This document shows, one piece after another, positions 45,136-57,395 of a stretch of DNA of 64,000 bases. Source of the stretch: Tulasnella sp. 424 (Eukaryota; Basidiomycota; Agaricomycetes; Cantharellales; Tulasnellaceae); NCBI GenBank assembly GCA_019633425.1, contig WSUB01000047.1, forward strand, positions 62,001 through 126,000, in the 5' to 3' direction. Position numbers and translations under genes: made by a program. The notes beneath the pieces were generated by a model. It ran no database searches, was not told where the DNA came from, and was given only the letters and a program-made list of their open reading frames with translations. Each line of letters opens with the position of its first letter. Position 1 is the first letter of the stretch.

Positions 45136-46254
45136 TTGTCACAGAGAGGCGTTATTTTGGGACCGAGGAATGGTTGGTCCTTGTACCAACTGCGGCGGAG
45201 AATACTCCTGCGGAAGCAAGGGGGCTCGCCGGAACGGGTGTGGTGTCCAATGGAAATACACAATTTCTTGGAAGCGCAGACCATGACAGCCTAAAAGCTA
45301 TGCGCAAAATTTAATCTTGGTTCTGCGTCGCTGGGATGGCGATGTCAACTAATGACCAGGCCCCCTTCACATGGGTGGCAACCCCACCTTACTCCAGGAC
45401 GTGTACATGCCGAGGACATTTCCACGAGGAATGGATGAAAAAGCTGGAGCTTGTAATATGGGTACATATTAACCGACTTCTAGTGAATTGTTAATGATGT
45501 GATCGGGACCGGGGGGGGGGGAGAAGTGTACTGGTAGTCCAGAGCGGAAAAAGTGTCTTCCACACCGTTCTTCGTACGAGCTAGATCTGAGGATCATGGT
45601 TCTGGGATGAATGCAGTACGAGTCAGATTGGATTATGGGGAATCTCGGGGACGATGGGGGTGTGCTGTGGCTTGGGCCTCGTGCCAAGGCCACCCAAACA
45701 TGCCGGTGGAGTCCACCGGCATGTTTGTCGGAGATAATACCCAACCAATCGCACACCTCGCTTGATACGGAGACGGCGGGGCAAGTAGCAAGCCTAAGTG
45801 ATAAGGAGAGCAAACCTGTTGCAGAACTGAAACCTTTGCTTCTGGTGGGTTCGCAATCGGGGCTAAGCCCTGCATAAGGGGTGCCCCAGATCTGCTGGCA
45901 GGTCCACTAATTTGGACCACGCTAGCCACCATGTAGATGAGCTAGACTCAAGAACGTGCCATGTTGAAAGATGAGGCTCGAGTTCTTATGACCTAAATAT
46001 CACTGGGTTGCGTCAAAGGCCGAGAGGGTTGAGCGGAAACTGGGAGGGCCTCTAGACTGAGAGAAGCAATTGTTGTATAAGGGGCAACATTATAATATCC
46101 CGTACAGCATAAGAAGAACCTAGACCGAACTAAGCATTCATAGCAAGTTATACAAGAATTATGACATCCATGCCAAAAACATGAGGCGATTTGTCATATA
46201 AGCGTGTTTGAGTGGGAACATTGCCCTCATGTTTTCTTGAAATGAGCCACGTGG

Positions 46255-46574
46255 TTATCGGGAGCTCGAGTCCAGGGGATCAACAACAATCCGGACGCGA
46301 AGTGACGTGTGGATATCGAAGACAATATCCTTCAGCTTTACCTCAGTAAAAGCTGAGGCGACGGGAGAAAGTTCTCCTCTGTGGGGTCCAGAATCCTGTC
46401 TGGTACAGTTGCAATTAAGTGCGTGGGGGCCAGAAGATTCGTGGAGGTGGTATGATCGATGGATTAGGCGCCTAAAGACTCTAATCATATCGAAGGCTAG
46501 TGGGGAATCCGACCCGTGAGTTAGAGTAGATGCCGATAAGGGAAAGAGAGCTCACCAAAACGGGACCAGGCCAT
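46255..46574 (-). CDS. small conserved two-exon reading frame, copy B
   Basis: Exon 1 (46574-46556) MAWSRF, a 59-bp intron with unchanged GTGAGC and CTAG borders, and exon 2 (46496-46255) give about 86 residues: FDMIRVFRRLIHRSYHL, ELSPVASAF, VKLKDIVFDIHTSLRVRIVV. Most of the protein is the same as copy A, while surrounding DNA in the unit has diverged more. That pattern is what purifying selection would give, but identity was only judged by eye. Confidence 0.4.
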
Positions 46575-47065
46575 TGCGTAGAGCTTGTGTAACGAAGTAA
46601 CGTGGAAAGAATGTGGGGTTTGAATGAAGGTATGCCGACCAGACCAGGGTACAGCGGGGTATAGCGAATGGGAAGGTTAAAGGAAGGATAGGCTTAACGT
46701 TTGGCGAAGGAGGTTGGAGGAATACCGAGCCTAGTGACCTTCTGGCTTTAATAGTGAGATACATGAGCAGAGCAGGCCTGCATGTGCCGGTGAAGAGTTA
46801 CCATACGGAAGCGGACAGTCGCAATACCTCCCAATACCAGGACCCTCTTTTCAGTCGGCGGTAACTGTTGCCAACAAGCCTTGGATACCCGTTTTTCTCT
46901 TACAGGACTTGAGATCCAAACTGCGTGAATCTGGCGGGAGCTTGCCCCCTTAAGGCGATTTGGTCCGCAGAAGCGGAGTGACGGGTGAGTGAAAACGTTC
47001 GGACTTTCAAAACAGGCTGTGCGTACCCAGAAAAGGCCTCCTTTGATTCATACTAACTCAGAAGT

Positions 47066-47329
47066 ATGCGCCAAGAAGTGCACGATGCATCTGATATGAA
47101 ACGATTTCCTGATGCGCTTCATCCGACGGGTGAAATACATCCAAGTTGCATCCTAGAAGCTGTCGGCCTCCGCCACTTTGAAGTAATCTCAGCTGACGGT
47201 TTCTCTGATACGTTTGATCTCTTTGATTTCCATGCATTTTTAGTCCTATCGCGTCAGAGGTCTCAGGGATCTGGGAAGCTGGATCGGTTCATCTGCGGTC
47301 GGGATCCCAATTGTAAACGTCTCGAGTGA
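47066..47329 (+). CDS. hypothetical 87-codon frame
   Basis: Open from MRQEVHDASDMK to a stop at 47329, with an acidic/aromatic patch (SDTFDLFDFHAF). The corresponding part of unit A (about 43488-43750) is broken. No relative recognised. It may be one exon of a dead gene. Confidence 0.2.
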   Translation: MRQEVHDASDMKRFPDALHPTGEIHPSCILEAVGLRHFEVISADGFSDTFDLFDFHAFLVLSRQRSQGSGKLDRFICGRDPNCKRLE

Positions 47330-48140
47330 GGACGTAATGAAGATGAGTTCATTCGAGTGCTGAGACCCACCTACGAGCATTGTAATTTCCGAGGTAGTAC
47401 TATTTTTGTTCGATAGCCGTCCGAAGATAACATCAAGTCTCGTGGCGATGGACGGCATCGGAGCCTTGAAATCTCGGAGACAACCGACCATGAAGTCTGC
47501 ACACACGAAACCCCAATGGTTAGCCCAAGATTTACTTCAGGGAACGTTTATGGAGCCCTCTTTTGCATGTGACCATCCATCATCGGCACCGCCGCCCAAG
47601 GCAGAAAAGGCAGAAAAGGCAGAAAGGGCAGGCCACCGACCCCGCTCGAAAGAATCGAAGCTTCCCATGCTCACCTTCAATCTCATGAATTTCCCGAATG
47701 GTTGGCAGTAGAGTCCCATTAATCGCAAAGAGGATATCTTGAGTTCTGAGATTGACGTGTAGACTAGATCGATCATTATACAGCTTGCTGAGTCAGCGGG
47801 TGTGATCGCGGTGGCAGACGGTGATGATCTGGATCCCACCTACCTCAAGGATGTTGAGATTTGCCGCAGGATGAAACGCTGTAGACTTTTCATTTCAAGT
47901 ACATGAGGAGGGGCGTATTGCCCGAGCGGCCAATCAAGGAGGAAGATAACGATTCTGTCGAATCTGGAGTGGTCATCTGCGCACAATACTGTGGTGGGCC
48001 GCGGAGCCGAGACCAATTAAGACCTGGCTTTAATTAGCATCAATACACGCCGTCTAAATGCAGCCGCCGCTGAGCATTGGTACTCGGTGTGGTGTATTGG
48101 GAGCGTTGTCCTCTGTGAGATGGGAATGGCCGAGTTCCCG

Positions 48141-48637
48141 GGTAAGGGGAATCGACAACCGAATGATTAGTATCCCGAAAGCCGGGAGATATATGAGCTG
48201 TTGCATTACGACCATGCCCCTCTACATGTGATTGGGCGAGCAGGGGCTGGTGGAGTTTGGACATTGGTTTGGATCGCGTGCCAAATATTTGTTCCTGGCT
48301 CGGTTTCGAATTTCGACCGAGCCCACTTTAGAGGTGCACACCAGTGAGTATCTGTCCAAATCAATCCCGATGCTGAAACGCTCAATAATAACCCACTCTC
48401 TGTAGCTGCACTATAAACCTTTTCTTTCAGCAAACTTTTGGCTCAAGTCAAGCCACTTTTTTTTCGTTGCGGACTGCGGGCGACTTCGTCATAAAGAATT
48501 GGTTAGAAGCTCGCATCCTGCACTCGCGTCGACTCATTGACGCCAACTGGTTTTTTTAATAGTTTATTACATACCCCAGGGCCCTTGTCCTCGACTTGAA
48601 AACGCTTACGACCGTCAAACGTAACTCGACCACTTGA
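48141..48637. other. promoter region of the glycosyltransferase gene
   Basis: No gene. A T8 run occurs near 48456 and a T7 run near 48552, upstream of the ATG at 48638. Confidence 0.4.
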
Positions 48638-50158
48638 ATGCTATATGCGCTGCTTGACCGCATCCAAGGCATCGTCCAGCCTGAACCCCAGCCTCAAAAC
48701 GGACGCTACGAAGAACAGGAAAAGTACATCGGTATCACGCGAACCAGACTTCACCAACGACACAACTCCGTTAGCAACCCCATCAGCCCCATCCGACTTC
48801 CTCTCCATCACCACCGAAAATCATCCCCCGATTCTCCAGCATATCGAGCACGAGGGGGGAGACGGCATGCCATTCGACTGGCAACACGAAGGTTCGCGAC
48901 TACGCTGCGACGCGTGGGCATCACGCTGGAGTCGCTCAAGTGGGTGGCTGGTGTCGTGGTTCTCGCACTCTTCTACTTGTGGTGGAAGTGGGAGGTGCAC
49001 ATCGAAGTTGCGGTCTACAAAAGGAGTTGGATTGAAGAGGACATCAAGAAGGTCGAGCCGTTGGCAGGGTGCTTCGATGCTGGAAAGCTTTCGTCGGCCT
49101 ACAACATAACTGCGGCTCGTGGCCCAAAAATGTTTGAAATCCAGGCAGGACTCCCTTTACGACTTGGGATGGACTGTTACGACTTTGCCGGAACCATACG
49201 CGAGCCTCCTTCCATGCTAGACGAACCTCATACCCAACCAAAAGCCGTCTTCCATTCATATTGGAGAGCAGACCTTGTCCCTTTCGGGGATCGACAAGCC
49301 TGGATGCTACGTTCCTTCTTCGCCACCCAAGACCTCTCACGCGCTTCGATGATACTTTGGTCTAACGGTGACCTCAGTAAAAACCCTTGGGTCGGTGCGT
49401 TCCTTCGAACCTACCCGGACTCGTTCTCCACGAAAGTCGTGGATGTTGATCTCCTGGCCCGAGACACCGCGCTGGCACGGTCAAGCCTACTTCGTCGGAG
49501 GGACGATAAAGCATGGGTGGACGGGGATCTCGTTAGGTTACTGGTAACTTGGGAGTATGGGGGAGTTTGGATAGATATGGACTCACTCCTCACACGTGAT
49601 TTGTCGCCGCTACTAGAACACGAATTTGTGACGCAATGGGATTGTTACGGTGGGTCACCTATTCTCCTGCTTCCGGGCTTTATCTAACTAGGTTTATGCG
49701 CAGACAAAATCTACCAACCACTAAACGGGGCACTAATGAACTTTCACAAACATTCACCTTACCTGTGCGAAGCCTTCCACATTATGGCTCAATCACCTCC
49801 GCCTCGTTCCGGGACCACCGACTGGGGCTCGACGTTGTACCTCAAACTCTGGCGCCGACTTATTGCAGCGGAAATTCCACCATTCAAGGTCCTTCCATTC
49901 TGCTTTTCTGACGGCAGGTCTTGCCGATTAGATAATCGTCTCCCTGACCCATTCCTGCCTGATCCGAAGAACTGGGGAGGAGGGAGGAGTTTGGCCGAAG
50001 GCAAGGAGCTGGACAATGTTTTGGGCAAGGTGTTTGCTGTTCACTTGCATAATCAGTGGGAGAAGATCTTCCCTCCCGGTGGATGGGTGGAACGACTACT
50101 CTTGCAGCGGTACGAGCGCAAGTTGGGCGGCGACGCTCTGCGACGACCGGATGTGTAA
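48638..50158 (+). CDS. type II membrane glycosyltransferase with DXD motif (GT32-like)
   Basis: Exons 48638-49649 and 49704-50158 (54-bp intron) encode 488 residues. A basic cytosolic N-terminus of about 108 residues is followed by one membrane segment (WVAGVVVLALFYLWWKW), so the protein should sit in the Golgi or ER with a lumenal catalytic part. Conserved features: KAVFHSYWRADLVP, RLLVTWEYGGVWIDMDSLL, which contains the D-x-D metal/nucleotide-sugar site, and a C-terminal FAVHLHNQWEK resembling the H-x-x-x-x-W end of the Gly_transf_sug (PF04488) group. That group includes OCH1 and sphingolipid mannosyltransferases. Donor and acceptor cannot be fixed from sequence. Confidence 0.85.
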
Positions 50159-50736
50159 TATGCTTTCGTTCACGACTACTGTATGGATTATATTATTTGC
50201 CGAGGGAGTGAGTTGGGACCCTCCCGATAAGAAACCGCTGTGCCTCGTGTGTCCGCAATTAGGTCATGCCGTCTTCCCACCCACTCTGTACGAGCGCTCA
50301 ACCCCAGCTTCACTCCTTTGATACAGTTCCGAATTCCCGTTTTCGTTCGGTCGGTGGCGTCCTAACTTGGCCGAAGTGGTCGCTGCACCCACGAGGCGAG
50401 CGCTTGACCGGCCTCGAGGAGCAGCGGATCACAGGGTGTTTTCTCACCCCCAGTCTTGGGTCCAACCTGGTCCAACAAGCAGGGTGGAGGCATGCCCGAT
50501 GTCAGCTACTGGAGGTTCTTTATAATGAGAAAATGAGAAGATCGGCCACGTCACTCGCAACAAGGCGCTTAGTCTAGCAAATATTTAAAGCGAGCGGTCG
50601 TCCTTTCGGAGGCGACAGAGCCTTGTTCGTATTCCCCTAGGCGAACCAATTTCAACTAAACATCTAGTCAGTGAACGAGTGAGTTCTTGTTACCCTGCTG
50701 TTTGCACTATTCTGATATAGACTCCAGATCCTCACA
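50159..50736. other. intergenic, no supported gene
   Basis: Short frames only. The right part should hold the promoter of F-box gene 6. Confidence 0.4.
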
Positions 50737-52544
50737 ATGTCGCTGGGGCTCGAAAACGCTGCTTTAGGAATGGACCAAATGGCAACTACGTTCACGGAGA
50801 TTGCGAGTCGTCTACGGTGTATTTCAACGTTGTGAGCTTGGAAGGATTGTGTTTCACCACGAGCGTAGTCTTACGGAATTATATCGTCAGACGTCCGAAT
50901 GAAATCCTGCAAAGTACCATCCTCGCCCAAGCTGCATCGATAGAGGATGTCATTTTGCAAGCACGCTTCAGCATAATTCATCTTCGTCGTCTTTCCAACC
51001 AGCACTGCCCAATAATGCGGCTTCCATCAGAAATCCTCGCGGATGGCATTGGAAGACTCCTCGCCGACGAGGACTATCCGAAATCTCTCCTTCGACTATC
51101 TCATGTATCACACCACATCCGAAAGGTGCTTCTTTCATGTCCCTGGGTGTGGGCAGGCGGTAGCATCAAATCCTCGTGGCATCCGAATCTCGTAACCGCG
51201 ATCCTCGAGCAGACGGGCGGGACACCTCTACAAGTCGCCTGTAACTTTGCTACGTCCCGGGGTACCAAGGGATCAGGGGATATCGTATCTTCCGTCCAAA
51301 GATGGCGAAGTGCTCATCTTAGTGTCCCGTCGCTCCCAGAATTCCCAACCGCCCTCACCCGCCTCCGCTCCCTTCCCGCCCCAGCACTGGAGGAACTTGT
51401 AGTATCCGTTCCTCACCGCCCGCTGCCTACGATCATCCCAGAATTATTCTCTGGAATCGCACCGAACCTCCGGAGCGTCGAGTTCCACAATTTTTCGATT
51501 CACCATGACTCTTTGTTATGGCGAGGCCTACATTCACTCCATTTGAATATCCACCATATGTGGACGGTCCTTTCGCCTCAACAGATGTTCGCCATTCTCG
51601 CCGCCTCTCCCGAGTTGCACACTCTGCGACTCTGCGACAGGATGGTTGGCCTAGCTCAGGAGCCGGAGCCTGATCCTTCCCTCAGTATCGAGCTCCCCCA
51701 CCTTTCAACCATGGAGCTTGCGGTGGTTCCGAGCATGCTCCACGTCCTCTTGACGAATATCAAGGCCCCCGTATGCAATCGATTGGAGGTCACTACAACA
51801 TTCGCCGATGGATCCCCCCAGCCAGCTCGCCAAGTACTCTGGTCGTTGTTCAAATCTGCCGCCCCGATCCTGGCGAGGTTGACGAGTGATGAGGAGCCTC
51901 CGACGGCGCGCATCAGTGTACAAACCTCGGCATTGCAATTATTCGCCCGCCGAGACGATTGGGTGGTGAACTGCCAACTCAATTGCGGTGATTCGGGATG
52001 GTTGACCCCGCTGTTCAGAGAAGCGGCTGAACAATGTGGAACAATACTTCCCGTTCTGGTCGACTTTGCATGGATCATTTTCGCCGAAGATGGTCGCAAC
52101 TTCAGCGAGATTTTGAACTGCCGCAGCCTTTGGGTTCGCTCCATAACGGTTCACCGAACCTTCCAGTCGTCGAATCTCTTCAATTGGCTGTCCCAACCAA
52201 AAGCATGCCACGATGGGCAAACGGAGTGGGCTTGCCCTCGGCTCGAGACGATTGGAGGAGATATACTACCATCAAATCCAACGGTGTACGATATGCTGGA
52301 GACCCGATGCCTCCGGTCGTACAGGGGACCGAGATCAGACATTGAAACGCTCTGCTGCAAAGAGCCTCTGCCACTTCGAAGCGTATTCTTCCGGGACATG
52401 AAGGAAGAAGATACGCCTTTTCTTCCTAGAATAGCCAGAAGGACAAAAATACTCGATTGGAACGCCGCAGTCAGGAACATCCAGAACGACACGCAATCCA
52501 ACTGGCCGGAGCCAATGGCACCAATAGGGTCTCACTGGAGATAA
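50737..52544 (+). CDS. F-box protein 6
   Basis: Proposed exons 50737-50816 (MSLGLENAALGMDQMATTF) and 50864-52544, joined over a 47-bp intron, give 586 residues. The main exon has an F-box (CPIMRLPSEILADGIGRLL, LLRLSHVSHHIRKVLL, CPWVWAG) and a long C-terminal part with scattered leucine-rich stretches (NLRSVEFHNF, ELHTLRL). It belongs to the same broad class as copies 4 and 5 but is only distantly similar. The first exon and its splice are less certain than the rest. Probable SCF substrate receptor. Confidence 0.78.
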
Positions 52545-52728
52545 TTGGGGAAGAACAGGCTCCTCATGACGGTAGATAGTAGATAAGCCATATGTCATCG
52601 TATTTTTACTTCTAGGAAATTCGCTTTGAGTTAATGGGATGCTTTGTTGTTTGCGGATCGTTGTACGGCGGGAATTCGAATGGCGCGCGTCGTGCAAACA
52701 GAGGTTGTAATCCAGACTACCAACTCCC

Positions 52729-54310
52729 ATGACCGCCCCCAATTCACCAGCAGGACCTTCAAAGCCAGAAGTCCTCAGGGATCCTAAAGACGTACTAAAT
52801 GGAATATCTTCAGACTACGAATGGCAGCTGCGTCAGTATTAAATCGATTCTGCTGCATTGGCCCAGTGAACACTGACAAACCTCATCGCTTCAGGATACG
52901 ACGACAATATAGAGAAAGCAGCAGCGGACAATCTGGTGCCGTGAATACCACGCAGCACGAAATCATATATCTTTAACTGAGACCCTGTTTTCCAGTGATT
53001 GGGATTGGCTACCCATGCGAGACTCGCTCAAGAGACGGCTTCATCAGGTCTGTGGTGAGTCTGTCGGACAATAGGTCGACGAGTTATCTTACTCCCAGTC
53101 TCTCAGGTCATCGCAGCGTTTCTAGCGAATCAAGAGCACCTCGCAAGGAGGGACCTCTCCAGCTCGGATGCGACACTCGTTGAAAGTACCATTGGGGGCC
53201 CACGTACCCCCCTCACTGAGCAGCACATCCAGCCGACGATTGCTATATCACCGTCCGCCATTGAACAACGACCGTCAACACAGCATGGACTAATACTTCC
53301 GCCATTTCCTCGAAGGATGAACGACGATGGGAAGGTCATGCCCACAAAGCTGACAGTCAGTGAGGCCAACGAGGAGATGGAGCGAATATTCGGAATGTTG
53401 GACGAGTTCGACGAGTAGGTCAACTTCACGTTAAATAGGGACCTGGGATACGGAAAGCTTAAAATATTCTTTCAGGCATCCTCCTTTCACAATCCAGAGG
53501 ATATGCGAACTTCTAACTCGTCCGAGCATTTACAAATCCCTCGGCAAATTTTTGCGCGCTTTCGAACGCACCCTCCTTGTCACATCAACTGCCGATCAGT
53601 ATACCACCGACACATACGCTGCCACTGCCGCTCAATCGATCCTCTCACCAACTCTGTCAGATAGTGCTCTCAAACTCGCCATGACCCCATTATTCAGCCC
53701 AATCCCGTTCCTTCATCCGGACTTGGACCCAGTTACCGGCCAACCCATCCCAGGAGGTCGTAATGGAACATCGGCTCATGCTACACCCAGTCCCATGATG
53801 CTCAACGGAGACACAGAAGTCGACGTTCCTCCCTCGCCGCGTTTGGGTCTTGTGGACGAATTGGATGACCCGTCCGCGGACAGCAACCATCTCACGGACC
53901 ACCCTCGGGCACTCAGTTCTACAACAAACCTAAATAATCCAAACGCTGTGAGAGCAGTAGTGGACATGGACGATATGGAGATGGACGATGCGGATCTTTT
54001 CGGCTCATCTATGTTCCCTTCAGCAAGCGGCGGGGCTGGGTTCAACAGCAACGGCAATATTGGAGGAGCCAGCAACGGCGGTGGAGGCCCCCTAGGAAAC
54101 CTGAGCGATAGGTTTGTCAGGAGCTCGACACCTGAACCGGAAGTGCGGCGAGCCCTTTTCGAACGAGGCAGAGAGGAGGTCGCTGCCAACTCTGGGCTCG
54201 ATCCTACCAGCCCTACGTCGGTCCCCGCGAAATCGAGTGACGTGGATACCGAAATGGACGTTGACGAGAAGGCCGCGGAGGCGAAGGAGGATCAGCCTAA
54301 AGAGCAGTAA
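52729..54310 (+). CDS. PPP4R2: protein phosphatase 4 regulatory subunit 2 (PPP4R2/Psy4)
   Basis: Five exons (52729-52831, 52895-52940, 52996-53047, 53107-53414, 53476-54310) join in phase to 447 residues. The N-terminal half holds the family core: DWDWLPMRDSLKRRL, then HPPFTIQRICELLTRP and YKSLGKFLRAFERTLLVTST, the region by which PPP4R2 binds the PP4 catalytic subunit complex. The C-terminal half is disordered and acidic (MDDMEMDDADLFGSSMF, ending EAKEDQPKEQ), as in other members. Nuclear and cytoplasmic; PP4 acts in DNA-damage recovery and splicing-factor control. No neighbour is functionally linked. Confidence 0.9.
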
Positions 54311-54916
54311 TCCCTTATCTGCCGGTAGAGAAAATGGACGAGATCCTTTTACAGTAGTTGTTCCAGCATTGACTACGAGCGTAATTGTCTCCGCTTATAG
54401 GCCTTGAAGCCTTGCCAACTTTTGAGTCATTTCCATGCATAAATCGTCGTCTTTGACGTATTTGTGTGTCTCGAGGTTCTGTGGCTCGTAGTATTATCCG
54501 ATTACAGAAAGCTTTGCGTGCAATGCTAAGCTATTTCGCAATGGACCTTCAGAGATCTACTGCCCTCACTTCTCAGACCAGGATCCGTCGACCCGGTTCC
54601 AAAAATGCTCATTGGTATGGGTCTTGAGGGTCGCCTCGACAGCCCGGGTGCGAAGGAGGCTAGCCTCGTCCGTCAGCAGCCCTCTTCGGCGTCGGTGTTC
54701 GGAGAGCAAATTTGCCGGCGGGATATTTATTCTTGTTTGGATTGGACCGTTTCCGGGATATACGGTCGGACTTTTGAGATCGTCTGGCTTCGTCCCCTCA
54801 ATACGAGTCCTTGAGAACTCCAGCTGGGTAGTGTCCACCAGCTAAAAAGCAACTGAGTTATTCTAGAAGAGATTTTTTAGGGGAGTCTGTTAGACAGAAT
54901 TCGTTCACGACTCTCC
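54311..54916. other. intergenic; 3' flank of DUF4246 copy 1
   Basis: The part from about 54790 to 54916 is similar to 57270-57395 downstream of copy 2 (TACGAGTCC.TGAG and GCAACTGA.TTATTCTAG), so the duplication includes the 3' flank. A minus frame at 54566-54838 has no recognisable content. Confidence 0.45.
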
Positions 54917-56850
54917 CTAGTCCTCGAAGTCCAACTTCGTTTCGAAATAGTGCTTATTCTGATCCTTCTCGCACCTGCTCATCCTCTCCATCATCTCCAG
55001 TCTGTACGCCTTTGACTCATCCAGTGTCAACAACGATCCCCCAGCCCGTGCAGCATCTTCTACCATGTCCAATACCTCTATCGGCAGCCTCGAAAATAGC
55101 GTGTCGGCAGTGCCAATGGCCTCGCGAATCCAAACAGATTGCTGTGGTGGGACCTGTGTGGTTGAAGGAATGGTGCATTCGGGATCGACGAGGAAAAGCG
55201 CAATGATTTTTCGGTGACCCGGGTTCGTCTCGTCCATCAGCCTGAGTGAAGATATCCGGTGCTGGTAGAGGTTCTGGAAAGCTATACATCTTCCAGGTGG
55301 AGTTTTGACAGAACCTAATTTTTGGAAACCCTCGCGCCCGCTAAAGAGCGTTGGCGTAGTGTATACACTGAGCATGTATCGGTCATGACCGATGTTTATG
55401 GACTCACCTAGAAAGTCCGTAAGTCGAAAATAGTCCCGTTTCATCTTCAAACCTCGTGTCAATTTTGAAGCATTCACAGACGGCGGTACGGAAGGACACC
55501 TCTGTCTCCATAATGTTCTTTGACTCGTAGCAGTAAGTTCCGCAGGCGATAATTCTCTCATTCGCCATTCCCTCAACGCGCCACGGTGTACCCAGGAATA
55601 TCGGGTTCTCAGGGGTCTGACAGACGACATCGATCAGAACCTGTCAGCAGGAGAAGTACAACCACGAAGACCATCAAACTGGCAATGCTCACGAGCACAA
55701 TGTTGAAAAGCTTGACGAAAACCTGAACTCTCTTTCCCTGGACCGAGTAAAGTTCTTTCTTGCTTGAGATATCCTCCGTGTATTCCTTGGAGTCCACCGT
55801 TGGGCGAATCGCGAATCGGTCCTCTCTCCAAAATTCCAGGGCTCTGTGCCATGCGTCCTCGTCGTCGTAGCTGTCTTCGTAAGGGGCTGTATCACGGCTC
55901 ACATCCCATTCGTAGGAGTCGTTGATTCGGTAACGAACGGGGTTACGAGGGTGAAGATCGGTGAGAACTCGATCCCACAGAAACGAGAAGCGAGCCACAA
56001 CTTCTTCGATGACTTTGTGAAGGTCTGAATGACGTGACGGATGGACGTTGTTGATGTATTCAACGGCCTTTGCCGATCGACCGTCTTCGGTGATGTCGAA
56101 GTCGGTAGGGATCCAGGTGAACTGTTCCGATACTGCCCATTCGGGGCATTCCCGCACGTGCGCTGCATGCGATTCGTGATTGAGCTGACCGGTTTTCTTT
56201 GGGCCTCCGTCATCGCAGTCCTTGTGCAAATGGTATGCGAGAGTCCGCCCGTAAACACCGCAGTACAGGGATGGATCGACGAGGTCGCGGACTTGGTTGT
56301 TACATTGAGGGCGCCAGTCCTTTTGCTCATCAGGGCCGCCTTCAAGAGGCTTGACAGCTTCGAGGAGCCTTTGACGGAGCTCTTCTGGAATGAGAGCGTC
56401 TGATTCGTAGACTCCAGCGAAACAGGATTGCTAACGAGTTTCCCGTTGAGTGCTAGATCGAACGAAGCTACCAGCCGCAATCGTACCTGTAGACCAGTGC
56501 TCTCATCCCGCATCTTGTCGTATCCAGCCAATTCGGCGAGAATGTAATCAATCTCCGCCTCGGATAATCTCTCCCCCTCGAAGGTATCCTTCTCCTGGTC
56601 AAGAATTTCAGCCTTCCATTTAGCTACAACCTTTGGGTCCTTGTACTCGGTCCACCATGAAGGCTTGCATCTGAGTGCGTAGCTATACTCCTGCATCCGG
56701 AGGTCGCAAAGCTAACGTATAACTACGATGTCAGTTCCGTTGGGCGGCTCTTGCTGGGTGGCATGAGCTTACCGTCCATGGGCTTGGGGCAGCTCGATCT
56801 CCGTAGCGATCAACAAGAGAGGAAAATGGAAGAGGGAATTTCACAGACAT
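54917..56850 (-). CDS. DUF4246 family protein, copy 1
   Basis: A first exon from 56850 (MSVKFPLPFSSLVDRYGDRA, ending SPWT) splices to LCDLRMQEYSYALRCKPSWW. The order of DUF4246 landmarks then follows: AEIDYILAELAGYDKMRDES, FTWIPTDFDITEDGRSAKAV, YINNVHPSRHSDLHKVIEEV, RVQVFVKLFNIVL, WRVEGMANERIIACGTYCYE, GSVKTPPGRCIAFQNLYQHR, NPGHRKIIALFLVDPECTIP and a helical C-terminus. From family knowledge the fold resembles 2-oxoglutarate/iron oxygenases, and most members have WHVEG where this one has WRVEG, so activity is doubtful. Splices at NIVL (GTGAGC donor) and after YGLS are in phase. Cytosolic; role unknown. Confidence 0.85.
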
Positions 56851-57395
56851 AGGTTCTCAAGCATTGAGAGCAAGAATAATTCTCTTGACCTTATAATACC
56901 GGAGGGCTCGCTATATTCGAGTCATTTCGAAGCCTGAATCCTAGTTTTTTAGTAACGTATACGTATTACTGTGTCCTTGAGGTAGTGTGACTCGTAAAAT
57001 TTCCAAATACAGAGGGCATCAAAAGCAAAACGCAGAGATAGTTTGTACTGGATCTCGGAGAACGGTTGGCTTAACTTTTCAAACCGGAATCCGCCCACCA
57101 ATGCCGCTTCTGGGCGAAGGAGCCTCAGCGCGCCCATCGGCGGTCCTCCGAAGCATCGCCGTTCGAAACCCAACTCGTTCTGCATGATACTTATCTGTTA
57201 GTCTTAGTATAGGACCGATAATATGATATCTGGTCGGACTTTGAGGTGGTCTTCCTCAGTAACTAGTTCTCTCGGTACGAGTCCCTGAGCTCCCCAGCTA
57301 GGTGTTGTGTAGCATCTTCAGCTAAAACGCAACTGATTTATTCTAGCAGAGGTTTTGGGGAGAGTTCGCCAGACAAAATTCGTTCACGACTCTCC
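56851..57395. other. promoter of copy 1 and 3' flank of copy 2
   Basis: Contains the 5' region of DUF4246 copy 1. The right end (57270-57395) parallels the 3' flank of copy 1. No further gene. Confidence 0.4.

Larger units (their letters stand above)
45140..48140. repeat. segmental duplication, unit B
   Basis: Second copy of 41366-44530, in the same orientation, with numerous substitutions and indels. It carries its own copy of the small two-exon frame (46255-46574) and an expanded 9-bp repeat (47599-47630, GCAGAAAAG units) absent from unit A. Confidence 0.75.
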
